From positions 11,793,636-11,857,635 of the forward strand of contig JAYGXS010000010.1 in the NCBI GenBank assembly GCA_036362985.1: 64,000 nucleotides of DNA, given 5' to 3'. A program made the translations under genes and the position numbers. This DNA is from Ligula intestinalis. Lineage: Eukaryota > Platyhelminthes > Cestoda > Diphyllobothriidea > Diphyllobothriidae. Numbering within the stretch: the first letter of the stretch is position 1; every line of letters begins with the position of its first letter. The notes under the pieces are model-generated. The model searched no databases. It was not told the origin of the DNA and saw nothing but the letters and a program-made list of their open reading frames with translations. Shown here piece by piece: positions 23,501 to 35,049 of this stretch.

Positions 23501-26500
23501 TTTGAATAAAACATTGTTAATGACATTCACCAGTTTTGATCGCAGCCGAATTACGTAAATAGGTAATCGAAGGGACTGCAGAGTCAAATGTTTAAAAATG
23601 GCTTTAGTGTAGACAGAGGTAGTTCGGTTTTCTTTATAGTCGCTTCTCTGAATTCTACCAGCTTCATCCTACAAGATAAAATAGGTATTCACATGATTTG
23701 CGATGGGGGCATCTGCAAAATTTAGGGTCATCTTATAATTGCATTTGGGCAAATGTGATCACCGTTAAAATCATATATTACTGAAGGCACAGCAAACATT
23801 AGAACTCTACGGCTGTTGTTGGAATTGTAATTCTGCAATTATATTGCCTTTATTTCGACTACAATGCGGATCTTTTATTTAAGGAATAGGTTTTCATTGA
23901 GTACGTCCTCAGTAAATTGGAAAAAATGGCGCTTTTCATAGTTGGTGCTTGTTTAAACGTTTAAGGTTAATCTGTTCTTTATAACTTATACCGATGCACA
24001 GGCATTATCAAAGTCGCAGTCTGGTATGCCTATTTATGAAATATGACTAGATTTAAGCACAATCCGATGGACCTTGATTCCTTCAATTCCATTGGATACG
24101 ATGGTTTGGCTAGGAAAATCTCTATTCTTAAGAAGACTTATTCACGCATAGGAAGTCTATTCTTACGGCAGTGATAAAAACGATAGGTCAGTGAAATCAT
24201 ACTCCGGGTCTGCAAACGTTCTTCCGGAAATTTTCAGTTCTTTCTTCCACAGTTTGAAATTAATGAATGTGCAAATGTGATGGGTGTATCATTAGTAAAA
24301 ACTTGCGGCAGTCATTCTGTTCGGATTAACTCAACCTTTATCTGACCTTTATACATATCCTCACAGATAACCGAGGTCTGAAGATAGCAACATAATGTCT
24401 GCCTACGTACCTCGAACTCATAATTTAGAAGTTAGCTGCCAAGGCCCACAGACCGATTGTTATGAATTGTTAAACGAGAGGAAGTATATTCTTGGGCCTC
24501 CCTCTCCTACTTGCTACGCTCTGCCTCTAAAGTACGAGAGTTCGTACTATGATAAAGCAGACAGACATTGTGTATGATAGCTCTCCACTTTCACAACCGA
24601 ATGCGATTCATTATACCATGAATCATTTCTCCGAACATTCTTCTCTACAGCAAACACGGCTTTCCCTCAGACGTCTGCGTCTACTCATTGGTTTGTCGTC
24701 CTTCTTTTTCCGACGCTTCTAGTCGTTAATAATAGTTCACATGTTCGGTAGAAATTATCTTCTGGGAATATTTAAATTTGTGACCGAAATACTCTGGCAT
24801 AGCATCAAGGTTTAGTAAAAATGTCCGAATCGTATCTCGATTAAACTGGACGCTATGAATTCATATAAAATGGAAAGTATTACAATGAGCATCCAACCTA
24901 GCGAAGAGAAGATATTATAGCACTAACACGCCTAGAGCATGCTTCAAATTTGTTTGAGTGTTTGATTACTGATAGCAATTATAGGGATGTTTATGATGCT
25001 AATTATTATGACAGCAGCAGAGTTTGTTTTCTTTTTATTTCGTTCGCCAGTTAGGGCACTGAATGATAATTTTCCTCTGCCTTTAAGAAGCCAAAGTTTT
25101 AGAGCCCTGACTATATCGCGCAGTCGGGCAGACAGAAGCAAAAGTTGACGGCTATGATGGATGTTGGCAAGGCCGGCATCGTCATTGCTTTACGGACGGA
25201 GTTTTAAAATAGCGAACGCATTTGCAAGGTTGCACGTGCGCATTTGTTTGCTTGTCACTTTTCACATCCGCCTTGCGGGCTGGTTACTAATTAAGGAAGT
25301 TAACCTTTCGTAACTGGCGCGCGTAGACCTGCACTACTCAGCGAGCTGTACGCAGGCAGGTGGCCTAATGAATAGTTTGTGGCTGCAAACAAACGATGTT
25401 TAGGCCGTTCAAATCCAATAGTGACTTGCACAGGAGTTTGCTTATACTAAAAGAGACTTCACGTATTATTCCCCCCCCCCCACCGACCGTCTCCAAATTA
25501 GAAGGGAAAATGCAAACAAACGGAGAAAGATATGATCAAATAATTTGAAAAAATCGACAGCTGATCCACGCGAAACACACACAACCTGCAAACTCAGCAA
25601 CAAGTTAAGAAATTTGGATATGGAATTTAGATGGAATAAAGGCGAAAGTAAATTGCAGCCTGTCTATATACGCAAAGGAAAACCACATTAAAGTGCCATT
25701 TGGTAGATTTTTAAGGCACGGCTCTTAGCGCACTGGGTCAACTACAAATACGTCATATTCATAATACTGTGGAATGCACTCAGTAGCAGCACCTCTCTCT
25801 TATATGTCATGAGAAACTGCAATGTACAAACCGTAAGTTACTGATACGCCACGTTTTGTAGTGGATGTGTATATGTTTCTTGTGGAGTCCTTGCGCAGAT
25901 CCGTCGTGGAACTTGGAAACGCTCTCATTTAGGGTGAACGTTTTGTGTCTGTCACCAACCATGGCAGAGGCTTCGGGAATTCATCTGCGGGTGTCCTCAC
26001 CAATGTATTTTCGTTTGCAGTACAGGCTATAACAATGTATGATTTGCTGGGGGCTCCGAATAAACCGCTAGTGCACGAAAAACATTTGCTGTTATAGTAT
26101 AAGGAAGACAGAAATGTATATCTCTAGCTCATTTACCATCGTCGTTAGTTAATCCAAAGTAAAGTCTAAGCCATAAAGACCTAAAATTTTAGGGCGGCCC
26201 AGATGGTTTAAAATTTACCATTTGAAGCCGAATATGCACGGGCTAGGGCTCCAATGGTAGAGCTTGGAATTAAAGTATGGTTGGCTAACAAGGGCAAGGA
26301 CAAATAAATCAGAAATGTTGATATTGTTTCTGACAGTAAGCGTTCTCAATATTTCAAGAATATCCTACGTAAATCTCGTGACTTTATTCGTGTTTAAGTT
26401 ACGAAAGGCAAATTAAATTGAATTTTCTTTTTCCGTTTTCAAAACTTTGGCGAAACCTGTGCAGTGAGCTGTATCCGAAGCTTCTGATCCATGTCAAGTT

Positions 26501-27640
26501 TCGTGGACAACCCGTACTGACTCCGACGCCGTTGCTCTTTCATTGCCAAAAAGTAAAAAATTAAAAAATCTTCTTAGTCTTAAGGGGAAAAATGGTCGCA
26601 AGTTAATTTGGCTTTCCAGGAATACTGACGTCTAACGGTTTATCGAAAGTTCTTAAAACGAGTCCTTGTGGAATACTTATATGATTTTAACTTAAAAATG
26701 TAAGAACATAGGAGCGGACTACTACTAGACTGGTAAAAAATGCTGAACAAAAGCAAATATTTGCCTTCATGTGTGTTAACTTGGATAATCGACAGAGTAG
26801 CAGAATCCATAAGATCGCTGACAAACATGGTGGTAGTCATCGTCTAAAAATATGAATAGTAAACTGTGGCGATCTAATCGCGATTGTATTTCCACTCAGT
26901 CTTGCTAAAGTACACTCAACGGTACTGTTTTTAAACTATTTCTCAACTAAAACACCAAAGATGCAAATTGAATAATTTCACCTAAGACTAAAACTGTGCC
27001 AAGAAGCCTCTACTTTAAGCCTTCGTATCCTTATCTGTGATGATGTTTCATTTGGCAAAATCAAGCAACAATTAATCACGGGCGATCCTATGCATGAAGT
27101 GAGGACAAGATGAAAGGGATCAGAATGACTCGCCTGATTCTTCCGACCTCTTACATAGTCTGCGAGGAGTAAAATTTCAGAGGGAACTAGTAACTGTGAC
27201 CCAGAGCCCCGATGAATCATAGGTGACTTTGTTTTCCCGTCTTGCTTTTACGCGTGCATGTGCACCAATCAGGACTAATTCGGCTTCCCTGCCACGTTTA
27301 ACCGGCAAGATCAAACGCTCCGAGAGATTGGAATGCACGACAAACTCGCAGTTTGCCTTAACAAAGAAGTCTTATATCTACTTGGCTGATTTTCTGAGTG
27401 ATCAGAAATGCAGGCCAATAACTAAATACGTTGCTATCACAGTTGATAAAGAATTTTTATTGCGAAATTTTCTGCAAGTCTGTTTATCAAGGCTTTCACG
27501 AAAGAACATAAGGGTAAACGTTTTCTCACGCTCAGTGTTTAAGAGGAACGCGTAAGTGGATTTTCGCTAAGGATTATGACGTCGTTTCAGTTAGTTCAGC
27601 ATAATTCTGAAGAATAACATAATTTTCTATATGGTTTTGG
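20600..27640. other. AT-rich stretch without recognised genes
   Basis: About 7 kb with only short frames. The longest, 110 codons at 27223-27555 and 81 codons at 23260-23505, show no domain or motif I recognise and no second copy in the window. Local items are a degenerate TTAGG-like tract at 22960-23090, a hairpin at 22472-22513 and an 11-C run at 25471-25481. Possibly unique intronic or intergenic sequence. Confidence 0.5.
22472..22513. repeat. Perfect 16-bp inverted repeat (hairpin)
   Basis: AATAAGAATTTCTTTA at 22472-22487 and its exact reverse complement at 22498-22513, separated by 10 nt. Very AT-rich. Confidence 0.85.
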
Positions 27641-27659
27641 TCGTCATCGCGGCGCCGTT

Positions 27660-28135
27660 GACATGATCATGGTCGTACGACAGCTGCAGACGTGCCAGGA
27701 GATGCACACCTACCTCCATACTGCCTTCGTGAAGCTGACCAAAGCCTTTGACACGATGAAACATGACGGACTGTGGAAAGTTAGGCAGAAATTTGGCTGA
27801 CTGAGGACGTCATCCACATGGTATGTGAGTTCCACGACGGGATGAAGGCGCGCGCAACAGACAATAGGATGGTCTCCGAAGCGTTCGCAGTGACCAGTGG
27901 AGTGAAGCACGCTGGTGTCCTCGTGCCTACACTCTTCGTTATCAGATTAGCTGTCATGTTACTGGATGCCTACCATGACGAGCGCGCTAAAAACCGCATA
28001 CATTTCAGAACGGACAGGTCATCCTCGACATAATACGTATGTCGGTGCCCCTGCGCGTGTCCATAACCACAGTCGACGAACTGCTCTTCACGGACGATTG
28101 CGCTCTCAACACCTCAAAATTAGTGGACCTGAATG
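27660..28135 (+). pseudogene. RTE-type LINE reverse transcriptase, 5' part
   Basis: Plus-strand RT remnant in alternating frames. EMHTYLHTAFVKLTKAFDTM near 27700-27760 is motif A of a LINE RT. MVCEFHDGMKARATDNRMVS at 27818-27880 is followed by AVTSGVKHAGVLVPTLF, the GVKQGCVLAPTLF block with the canonical Q-G altered. LLFTDDCALNT at 28080-28112 is the FADD catalytic box. The upstream endonuclease is not visible. A PLE inserted directly after the catalytic box; the frame resumes at about 29320. Confidence 0.75.
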
Positions 28136-28149
28136 GATGAAAGCCTTTG

Positions 28150-29312
28150 CGTTCCAGCTTTTTTCGTGGATGAGGAAGAAGGGTTGTCGGACCAATTCAT
28201 TTATTGTTCTGAGCTTTCGAACTCTGAAAGGAGTCCATCATCAGGGCTAATTTACAGTAAAAAAGCGGGTAATTATAGTGTGTGCAGAGCAATCAGCTGT
28301 CAGGGGGCCATCACGTCGTAAGGGAGTAAGATAACACACTGAAAAAGGAGAGGAGGGGGAAGGCAACTGTAGGGTGTGTCAGATACGAACACAACACAAT
28401 TTCTCAGTTTTAACAGCAACCATCCAGTTGCCCACAAACGAAGCTGTGTAAAAATGCTCTCTAAACGGATTCAGACAAACTTCAGTTAGCCGGAGGAAAG
28501 ATACACGAGGCCAAATATCTCCAAGACCAATACGTGCAGAATGTTTATCTGAAAGCAGTTATAACCCGATGCGTTCAAATTCGGTCCAGGAGGAACCAAA
28601 AAGATGAAATACCGAGAAAATGACACACTTGTGATACATCAAGGACGTTTCAGAAGTGACTGAGTGCATCGCTGTGGGACCAGGTGTTGGAATTGCACAC
28701 AGACAGAAGACTACGATGCGCAGCGAGGTACTTAAAATAAAAGAATGACTGAATACTGATGAACAATATGCGATAGTACATCGAATACTATGCTTAAGCT
28801 GACTTTGTTACTATGCAGGAGCAAAAATGAACGCATGCTCGGATCACGCATACATGAACAGAAACGTGCGGCACGACATGGCGACTTGTTGCAGCGCATA
28901 CATGATACAGGCCATGAGTTCAACTTTGCGGCCGTCAAGGTACTCACCTATGCCAGAAGCCAGATGAGCCGAGAATTGATCGAAGCCTAGTCCCCAGACG
29001 AAAATTCAATCAACCCATGTGTCGAGTGGGTGTCGGCGTACATAGTCTTGCGCAGTCGCATGCATTCACGCCCAGACGCCCGTCACAGTTAATTGGCCCC
29101 ATCCTCTACAATTACCCCATTTTCGTTGATGACGCCATGATGAACGTTTAAATCACTGTCAAATGATTAGCGTATACCCCTACTATTTCCCCAACCCCTC
29201 CCTTTTATCTTTGTGGCTTACCTCTTACGACCCGACGAATCCTGACAGCTGATTTGTTTACACCCACCATAATTATCCCCTTTTTGTTGTTGTCTCTTAG
29301 CTCTGACGATAT
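28150..29312 (+). mobile_element. PLE remnant H nested in the RTE LINE
   Basis: Plus-strand PLE of the element C family. RT thumb/linker is near 28395-28760 (QLLSFHSN-like through CIAVGPGVGIAH-like, with stops). The GIY-YIG C-terminal half is at 28790-28990 (NERMLGSRIHEQKRAARHGD, then HEFNFAAVKVLTYA). The 3' tail runs to 29312 and ends in AGCTCTGACGATATCC, a truncated hammerhead start. An inverted copy of the tail lies at its 5' side (28150-28330): both arms share CTGACAGCTGATT and the TAATTA.CC block. LINE sequence continues on both sides. Confidence 0.75.
28205..28250 (-). ncRNA. Hammerhead ribozyme motif (inverted arm of PLE H)
   Basis: Minus strand: core CTGATGA (28238-28244), stem II GGACTC/GAGTTC (six pairs, one G-U) closed by CTTTCA, then GAAA and the palindrome AGCT followed by C. 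All core positions are canonical. Stem I pairing is weak: AGAAC follows the cleavage point and AGCC precedes the core. Confidence 0.6.
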
Positions 29313-29319
29313 CCTCATC

Positions 29320-30180
29320 CGCAACTGGACATGCAAAGGAGCATGGTTATGCAAGGGTCGGGCATACCATCAAAACGGGCAGAACAGTGGTCACTTATAA
29401 ACCGCCACCAGGTGTTGATTACAATGCTCCACAGATCAATTTCAACAACTCCGAGCTAAAAATTGTGGATTACATCACCTATCTTGGCAGCAGGCCACCT
29501 CCTAGGAACAGAATCAATGACGGGATTGCTCCTCTGACCTATTGGCCAACCAAGCCTTTAGTCGGCTTCAAGGCAACGTTTAGAATCGCCGTGCTATCCG
29601 ACTGCCGGCTTGTTCGGCCATCTCCGGATGCAGTGCACCTACTGCCGACGAAATACGGAGTCAAACACTCCAACACCCTCCCTAGTTCCAGCACACCGAC
29701 GGAGACCATCCTCATTACAGACGCCCAACTACCCAATGCCCCGTTGCTCTCGCCCACCGACACCATCCTCCTCGATGCGATCTCCGCATTATCCCCAACG
29801 CCGATCATCACGAAAACTATACCTCTAACTCCCTCTACCACTTCCGACACACCACCTGCCACAACCTTTGTCAGCACATCTGACCCCTTCACCAGCACTG
29901 GGGACTCGAGCCTAATCTGCCCTCACTTTCATCGTGCATGCGTATCACAAATTGGCCTGGTCGATTACCTGTGAATTCAACGCGCAGAGAATAGAGAACC
30001 AGTGCCTGGGGCAAAGACATACAGTCCACTCACTCGCCTTCACCAGCCGCATTTTCCACGCATATTCTCGCATTGCATGGGTCTATAAGGTCACGTGCAC
30101 TTCTATGAAAACCTGCGGTAAAATGCCACCGGCTACATCACATCAGTATATAACTCCTCACCAGCACCTGCAAGACGCGT
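29320..30180 (+). pseudogene. RTE-type LINE, 3' part with zinc-finger tail
   Basis: Continuation of the LINE at 27660-28135. TIKTGRTVVTYKPPPGVDYN near 29365-29420 and IVDYITYLGS near 29461-29490 are the post-catalytic RT region. The frame then skips the rest of the RT/maturase-like domain and enters a Ser/Thr/Pro-rich linker (29660-29910). A CPHFHRACVSQIGLVDYL segment at 29918-29975 resembles a C2H2-like C-terminal finger (C..C usually; here C-H-H-C). A second frame carries on to about 30180. A frame of 195 codons (29387-29974) survives, but the internal deletion makes it non-functional. Confidence 0.7.
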
Positions 30181-30221
30181 GATCACGCCACCACCACTGT
30201 GTGCTCGAAAATCTTCCACTT

Positions 30222-30545
30222 TAAGGTAAGTAATATTATCGTTTCCTTTTGCAGAAAGCCTTTAGCTCCGTGGGTATCCGTAGCCTGCTTTTAAGGATTT
30301 CTTAGCTTGGTTATTAAGCCCTAACAAAAGCAACTCCTCCGAAAGGTAAGCTATACGGTCGGTTCTTTTTTCGTAGGGCCCTTCCGCCCTCTGAGCGCCT
30401 GCAGCCTGCATTTAACGATTGCCACCATTTTATCTTATCTTTTAGCACTCACCAAAGAACCTCTACTGAAAAATAAGTTGTGTTCCCGTATTGTTTTGCA
30501 TAGCCTGCTTTGCAAGGATTACCTCTAGCTTGCTTTTAAACACTG
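30222..30545 (+). repeat. Three degenerate tandem units of about 120 bp
   Basis: Units begin near 30222, 30342 and 30468. Each has AAGGTAAG or AAATAAG, a T-rich stretch ending in GCAG, GTAG or CATAG, then a TAGCCTGCTTT.AAGGATT-type core and a TTAGC/CTAGC motif. They follow the 3' end of the LINE. In the first two units the GTAAG...AG pairs look like splice sites only 29-31 nt apart (30226-30254 and 30346-30376). Confidence 0.55.
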
Positions 30546-30559
30546 CCATCTTACGCTTA

Positions 30560-30770
30560 CTAGACCCATCAGCCCAGTGTGTGTTGTGTTGATAGGCTGG
30601 AAGGTAGTCGAGGGCGGATGTGGGGAGATTGACGATGTAAGAACGGCCGTCCTTAGAAAACTAGTATTCATGCTGACTTGCACAAGCGTTGCGTAGCAAT
30701 GTAAGACAAGCAGCTGCTTTTCGATAGCAGGGGTGGGGGTTAACCGAGGCAAGACCGACTATAAGGTACT
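30560..30770. repeat. Dispersed repeat, copy 1
   Basis: Shares CCCATCAGCC.AGTGTG.GTTGTGT and a GTAACCGA/GTTAACCGA...ACTATAA end with 31180-31455. No coding content or element family recognised; SINE-like in size. Confidence 0.45.
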
Positions 30771-31179
30771 AGCTGTATTTGTGGGAAAGGCTTGCAGGTG
30801 GTCGATAATGGGAGAGCCGACGTCCGGAAAAATGGGCTAAAACATTACTGCCAACTTAAGCCACCTTAAATGCCAGACTTAGGGCTGCCCTAATCCCCCG
30901 CTGCACTACCTCGCGAGATATGGTGGCGACCATAGATAGAGGAGGCCTCAATACCAAAGAGGATCAAACTTCAACCTTAGCCGTGGCTTAAGTCAGCTTT
31001 GCAAGTGTATTTAACAATAAAGGTCACTTTAATCGTAACATTTCATTGTAGGCATGTTTGCAAATAAGCATATAAGCTCATTAGGTAAGGCTCAGTTCCT
31101 TCCGCATGTAGCTCCTAAGCTAGTGGCGTGTTGCGAGTTTGAGACTATAACGGTTTACAGCGGCTGAAAAGGCACCTAG

Positions 31180-31455
31180 CTAACGTATCTACTAGACACC
31201 CCATCAGCCTAGTGTGCGTTGTGTGCATTGGCTGGTGAATGGGTTGGGGGCAGACGCTGACGACTCCTTCTTTTCCCCTGATTGTGAAAATTCCGATGCG
31301 TGTCAAGTGGGCCAGATCGTGCTGTAGTGCGCACATGCCGGTTCGTCGGCCCTGTCAGCCACTGTGTCCGATCCCGCCTCCGATCTTTATGGTCTCATCT
31401 TGCAAGGTGGGTAACCGAATGGAGAGTGCGGTAGACGCGCGTAAGTCTACTATAA
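31180..31455. repeat. Dispersed repeat, copy 2
   Basis: Direct-orientation partner of 30560-30770; the two agree best over the first 50 bp and the last 40 bp. The middle differs in length. Confidence 0.45.
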
Positions 31456-31949
31456 ATTAAAACTAATTTACGCGTAGGTGATCGCGTTTGCCTCCAGGTT
31501 GCCGAAGCACGCGGTGGACATGGTGGAAATTGACGGTCCTTATGAATAACTCCTATGCGCTCTGACTGTGATCTTTATCTCCAGAGACCAGTGTCATCTT
31601 TCAGGCTAACTTGATCCCAACTTTTTGTAAAATTATTATTTTCGTACGCTTTAATAGTGAGGAAGAGAACAGGATTTTCCCTAAAGTGGACTTCTTAGAT
31701 ATCCGAGAAGGCTACCAGACCTCAGTATGGGCTACAACCCTTCATAGGGCGATTAGCAATGAAAATTAGCATTATCTGCGCATTGAGTTGCACAGCGCCC
31801 GCTCCGTAGGTCTCTTGAAGTAGAGCTAGGAGGCATAGGAAGTGTAGCAAAAGTAACAGATATCGGGACACATACATAAACCGGATATCCCGGTCTTGTT
31901 TAACCCACCGACCAAGGCTGCGACCTAAGCGTGGCTGGAAGTTGAACTT

Positions 31950-33855
31950 TCACTTTCGGAAGGCTCATGAGAGAGTTAGGTTACAGTCATTAGCAGACAC
32001 AGGAGCACATGATGCGGTCTTCAGGAACTTTCACAGCTACTCTCACACATAGGCGATTCTAGTATGCAATATACCATTTACACAACGGGGAAATATTCGA
32101 CAACCCTTGGCACATGAACAGACACTACTCCTATGGCAGCCATTTGATCCATTTTGACAGAGCGAGTACGGAGAATGAAGCGCAAACAGGCACCGGTACA
32201 TTATGTTTATGGCGATGAGCATTCACTGGTTGTATAACTACTCAGCTAGCACACCCAAACAGCATATAGCCATAATCAGTTCAGTCATTCTACAAAAACA
32301 TGCATGTTTTCCAATCAGAATAATAGGCACGTAGTTGAGAAAACTTCAAACCGGTCTTGTCAACGTAGAGGTAGCCGTTCGTCTGCTGGCGGTTCAGGCC
32401 AAATCAACTTAAGGTATTCTCTTTTAAAGTTTTGATAAATTTCTCTTGAGGAAAAGTGGCGCACAAGAATTGCAGTTGTTATTAAAAGGGTGCTCAGTGA
32501 AAGCAACATCTGCAGCTGTTCGTATAGTTTAAGATGTCACTTCAGTTGCATAATCTAACTTCCTGTATTATACCTCGAAAACATCTTCGTCGCCAATTTC
32601 GTGCTCCTCTTCTGCATTCATATCTTCTTTTTCCCCTCCTCCCTTTCTTTATCATCCTTTTACAACTTTCCATCTTCTTCTTCTTCTTCTTCATCCTCCT
32701 CCTCCTCCTCCTCCTCTGCTTCCGACACCTCTTCGATTGCCGGCAGCTAGGGAGTAGATCCACACGCCCTTGATAACAGTCGTAAGCGCAGCGCACTCTC
32801 ACCTAATCCACTGACGGAAGACAACGTTAGAGAGCATAAACGGATCAGCAACAGAAAGAACGGTGCAGTCATTGCTGAACACTAGTAGCATATGTAATCA
32901 CGGTGCTTCGGTTTTTCGTCTCCATCCGGTTTTTTCGAAGAAGTGCATATGCTAACTTTTTCGTAGGGCACATGATTGGGCCCAACAGATGCTGCCAGGC
33001 GCACGAACATTAAGAAGGCTATTGGCACAGAAAGGATGCCTACAAATGACGAAAAGAAGTCGTGGTGAACCTTTTGAACTCAGTCGTTCTATGCGTAAAT
33101 ATGAGAAGGCATCCTATTGCAAAATACATCGTAAAAACTAAAGGCTGCTTAGCAGCGAGCTATGAGTTAGATGGCAAGACGAGTTAAAACAATGAATGTA
33201 CTAATGCACTAACCATGTAGAAGTTGGTGCAGCTGCATCAATTAATGAGTAGAATTTGTAAGACAAAGTAGCTTAGCCCGCTAAACCTAATCATCACTGT
33301 CTTTTTAAATTTGAATAGGTGAGGGCGGTCGACCGGATGCCAGTTGCCGTTCAAAAATCCAAGTGGCAGCATAAAGGCCAAAAATATGCATGTCTTCTGC
33401 GACCTAAAGATTGTCTTGTCAGGAGTATTGCGAAACCAGTGGTCCATTGGTTCATTGGCAAGCATTTGTTGAATGAACTGCAGTTTATTAGGGCAGTAGT
33501 GCAGTAGAGACAATGGCTGGATGGCCGGGCGTTTCGGGGTAGGGCTGTTTAATGGATGGTATGTCCGTAGCCAGCAGGCAGCCTCCATTTTACTTTGTCA
33601 CCCACTGATTATGTTTCGCGCTTCTACGCAGAACATTTGATCATCGAGTATTCTATCGCACGTTCGAGACGTCAATTTTAAACCAACTGTGCGGTCAAAT
33701 TCGTTAAGGAGTAATAACTGGCAGCGCGTATTAACATAAAACTGCGGTTTCTGAATACATACCGTGGTGAGAGTTAATAACAACATTGCTACCATCTTTG
33801 AAAGGTTGTGCCCGAGACATTTGTCAATTTTCTGGTACATCGCCTCTAACACATC
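31950..33855 (-). repeat. Unit U, copy 1 (inverted arm of composite block 1)
   Basis: Minus-strand copy of a repeated unit found also at 36320-38900, 52050-52400, 52405-54180 and 59250-63640. Its 5' part encodes a 116-codon frame (33238-33588) with LNGNWHPVDRPHLFKF. Exon 1-like sequence near 32905-33100 gives VGILSVPIAFLMFVRLAASV, a hydrophobic stretch, then GPNHVPYEKVSI. Exon 2-like sequence near 32440-32800 is Glu-rich (EEVSEAEEEEEEDEEEEE) and ends NNCNSCAPLFLKRN. Exon 3 is missing: the sequence jumps to the conserved 3' flank (LSKWIKWL-like, near 32130-32180). Stops are present. Function unknown. Confidence 0.65.
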
Positions 33856-33929
33856 ATAACCATCCTTGACCTAGCTTTTGAAAAGGCTACCAACAATATT
33901 CGGCAAAATTTTTCACATTAAAATAAGTC

Positions 33930-34860
33930 GTTAGATTCCGTTTCGATTCTTCCTTCCATTAACTCCGGAAGACGACGGCAAAGTGGGTTAGAAGTGACCG
34001 GCGAAAGTGTTGTTCGTAAACAAAATGCCATAGAACTTAACTTAAGTTTTGCTTTCGTTAAAAAAGTCTGCTAAATTATCCACTAAGTTAATGGTAAGCT
34101 CTTGAAACTTTACTGCCATCTTCCGAAGTTGGTGGAATGAAGCATCATTGCCTGGATTGGCTCAAACTGGTTGGGTAGACAACTGCAGGGTTTTCCCGCT
34201 TATTCAGTCTCTGCGTCGCCGCTGCCCAAAAGAAGGATGCTAACACTGATGACCATTGGGAACTGCCTTCACTGTCCGCTCGGGTCGTAAAACTGAACTG
34301 GATTTCTGTGCTAAGGGCGTCAGCAGGCATCAGCTGCCGGAATTTTGCGAAAGAAGTGAGTCTTGCACGCAGATTATGGGCGTGGATGAGAGGTGAATCT
34401 TCACGCGTGTGAGTGCGAGAACATAGTGAGAATATATAATAATTATATAATTCCAGACTCCCCAAACAAACTAATAAATCCACAGTTTTTTTACTGCCTG
34501 GGAGAAAACAAGCCAGTGTAATCTGGTTTACTTAAATCATTTCAGTAAACATACCATAAGGTAGTCATCAATTGGTGTTTCATGACCATAATTAGCGGAA
34601 ATTTTGTATTGCAATCTGGACAATGTGATGAATAATATATTTTAACGGCAATTGGCGTCTGCGCATTCGACTTGTGACAATTTTCAGAAGGATGTAAAAA
34701 TAGTTTGATAGACAACAGTGATATATTATTGACAGAAATAGTGACAAAACACCCATCCACGGACAACTCAGAACGGCAGTTGGCAAGCATATGTAAGCAT
34801 TCGATAGATTCACATCGGACCAGTACAGTTATGTTCAAACTGGGTATAAGTTAATATGCG
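33930..34860. repeat. Composite-block core, shared with 56790-57600
   Basis: Long duplicated segment containing AATTATCCACTAAGTTAATG, GGGTAGACAACTGCAGGGTT and an ATATATAA stretch in both copies. Each copy has a minus-strand frame of 105-112 codons (34145-34483 here) sharing the ending AAAT.RL..R.NPAVVYP.SLS and a TEIQF-type motif. No known family. It sits between inverted unit U and the RT at 35050. Confidence 0.55.
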
Positions 34861-35049
34861 CCATCAATAATGTCCGTCTTTTCTGACTGAATCGGTGGAA
34901 TAGGGATGAAGGATTGGGGTCCATAAAAGAAAGCTGCTAAGCGGCGAGAGGGTTAAGTGGAGCCAGTCCATCAACCTTAGTTAACTGTATTCACCAGTAT
35001 CTGAACAAGAGACCAACAATTCGGTGATTGCTGACAAAACGAAATGTAC

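Noticed and set aside
23260..23505. 81-codon plus-strand frame in the AT-rich region
   Set aside because: No domain or homologue recognised, and single.
27223..27555. 110-codon plus-strand frame as a host gene
   Set aside because: No recognisable motif, no repeat partner, no splice or start context; expected by chance in this much sequence.
29539..29898. 119-codon minus-strand frame
   Set aside because: Antisense shadow of the Ser/Thr/Pro-rich linker of the LINE protein at 29387-29974.
32534..32773. Plus-strand frame rich in Phe/Leu, looking like a membrane protein
   Set aside because: It is the complement of the Glu-rich exon 2 repeat of unit U copy 1; the hydrophobic reading is an artefact of the CTT/CCT strand.
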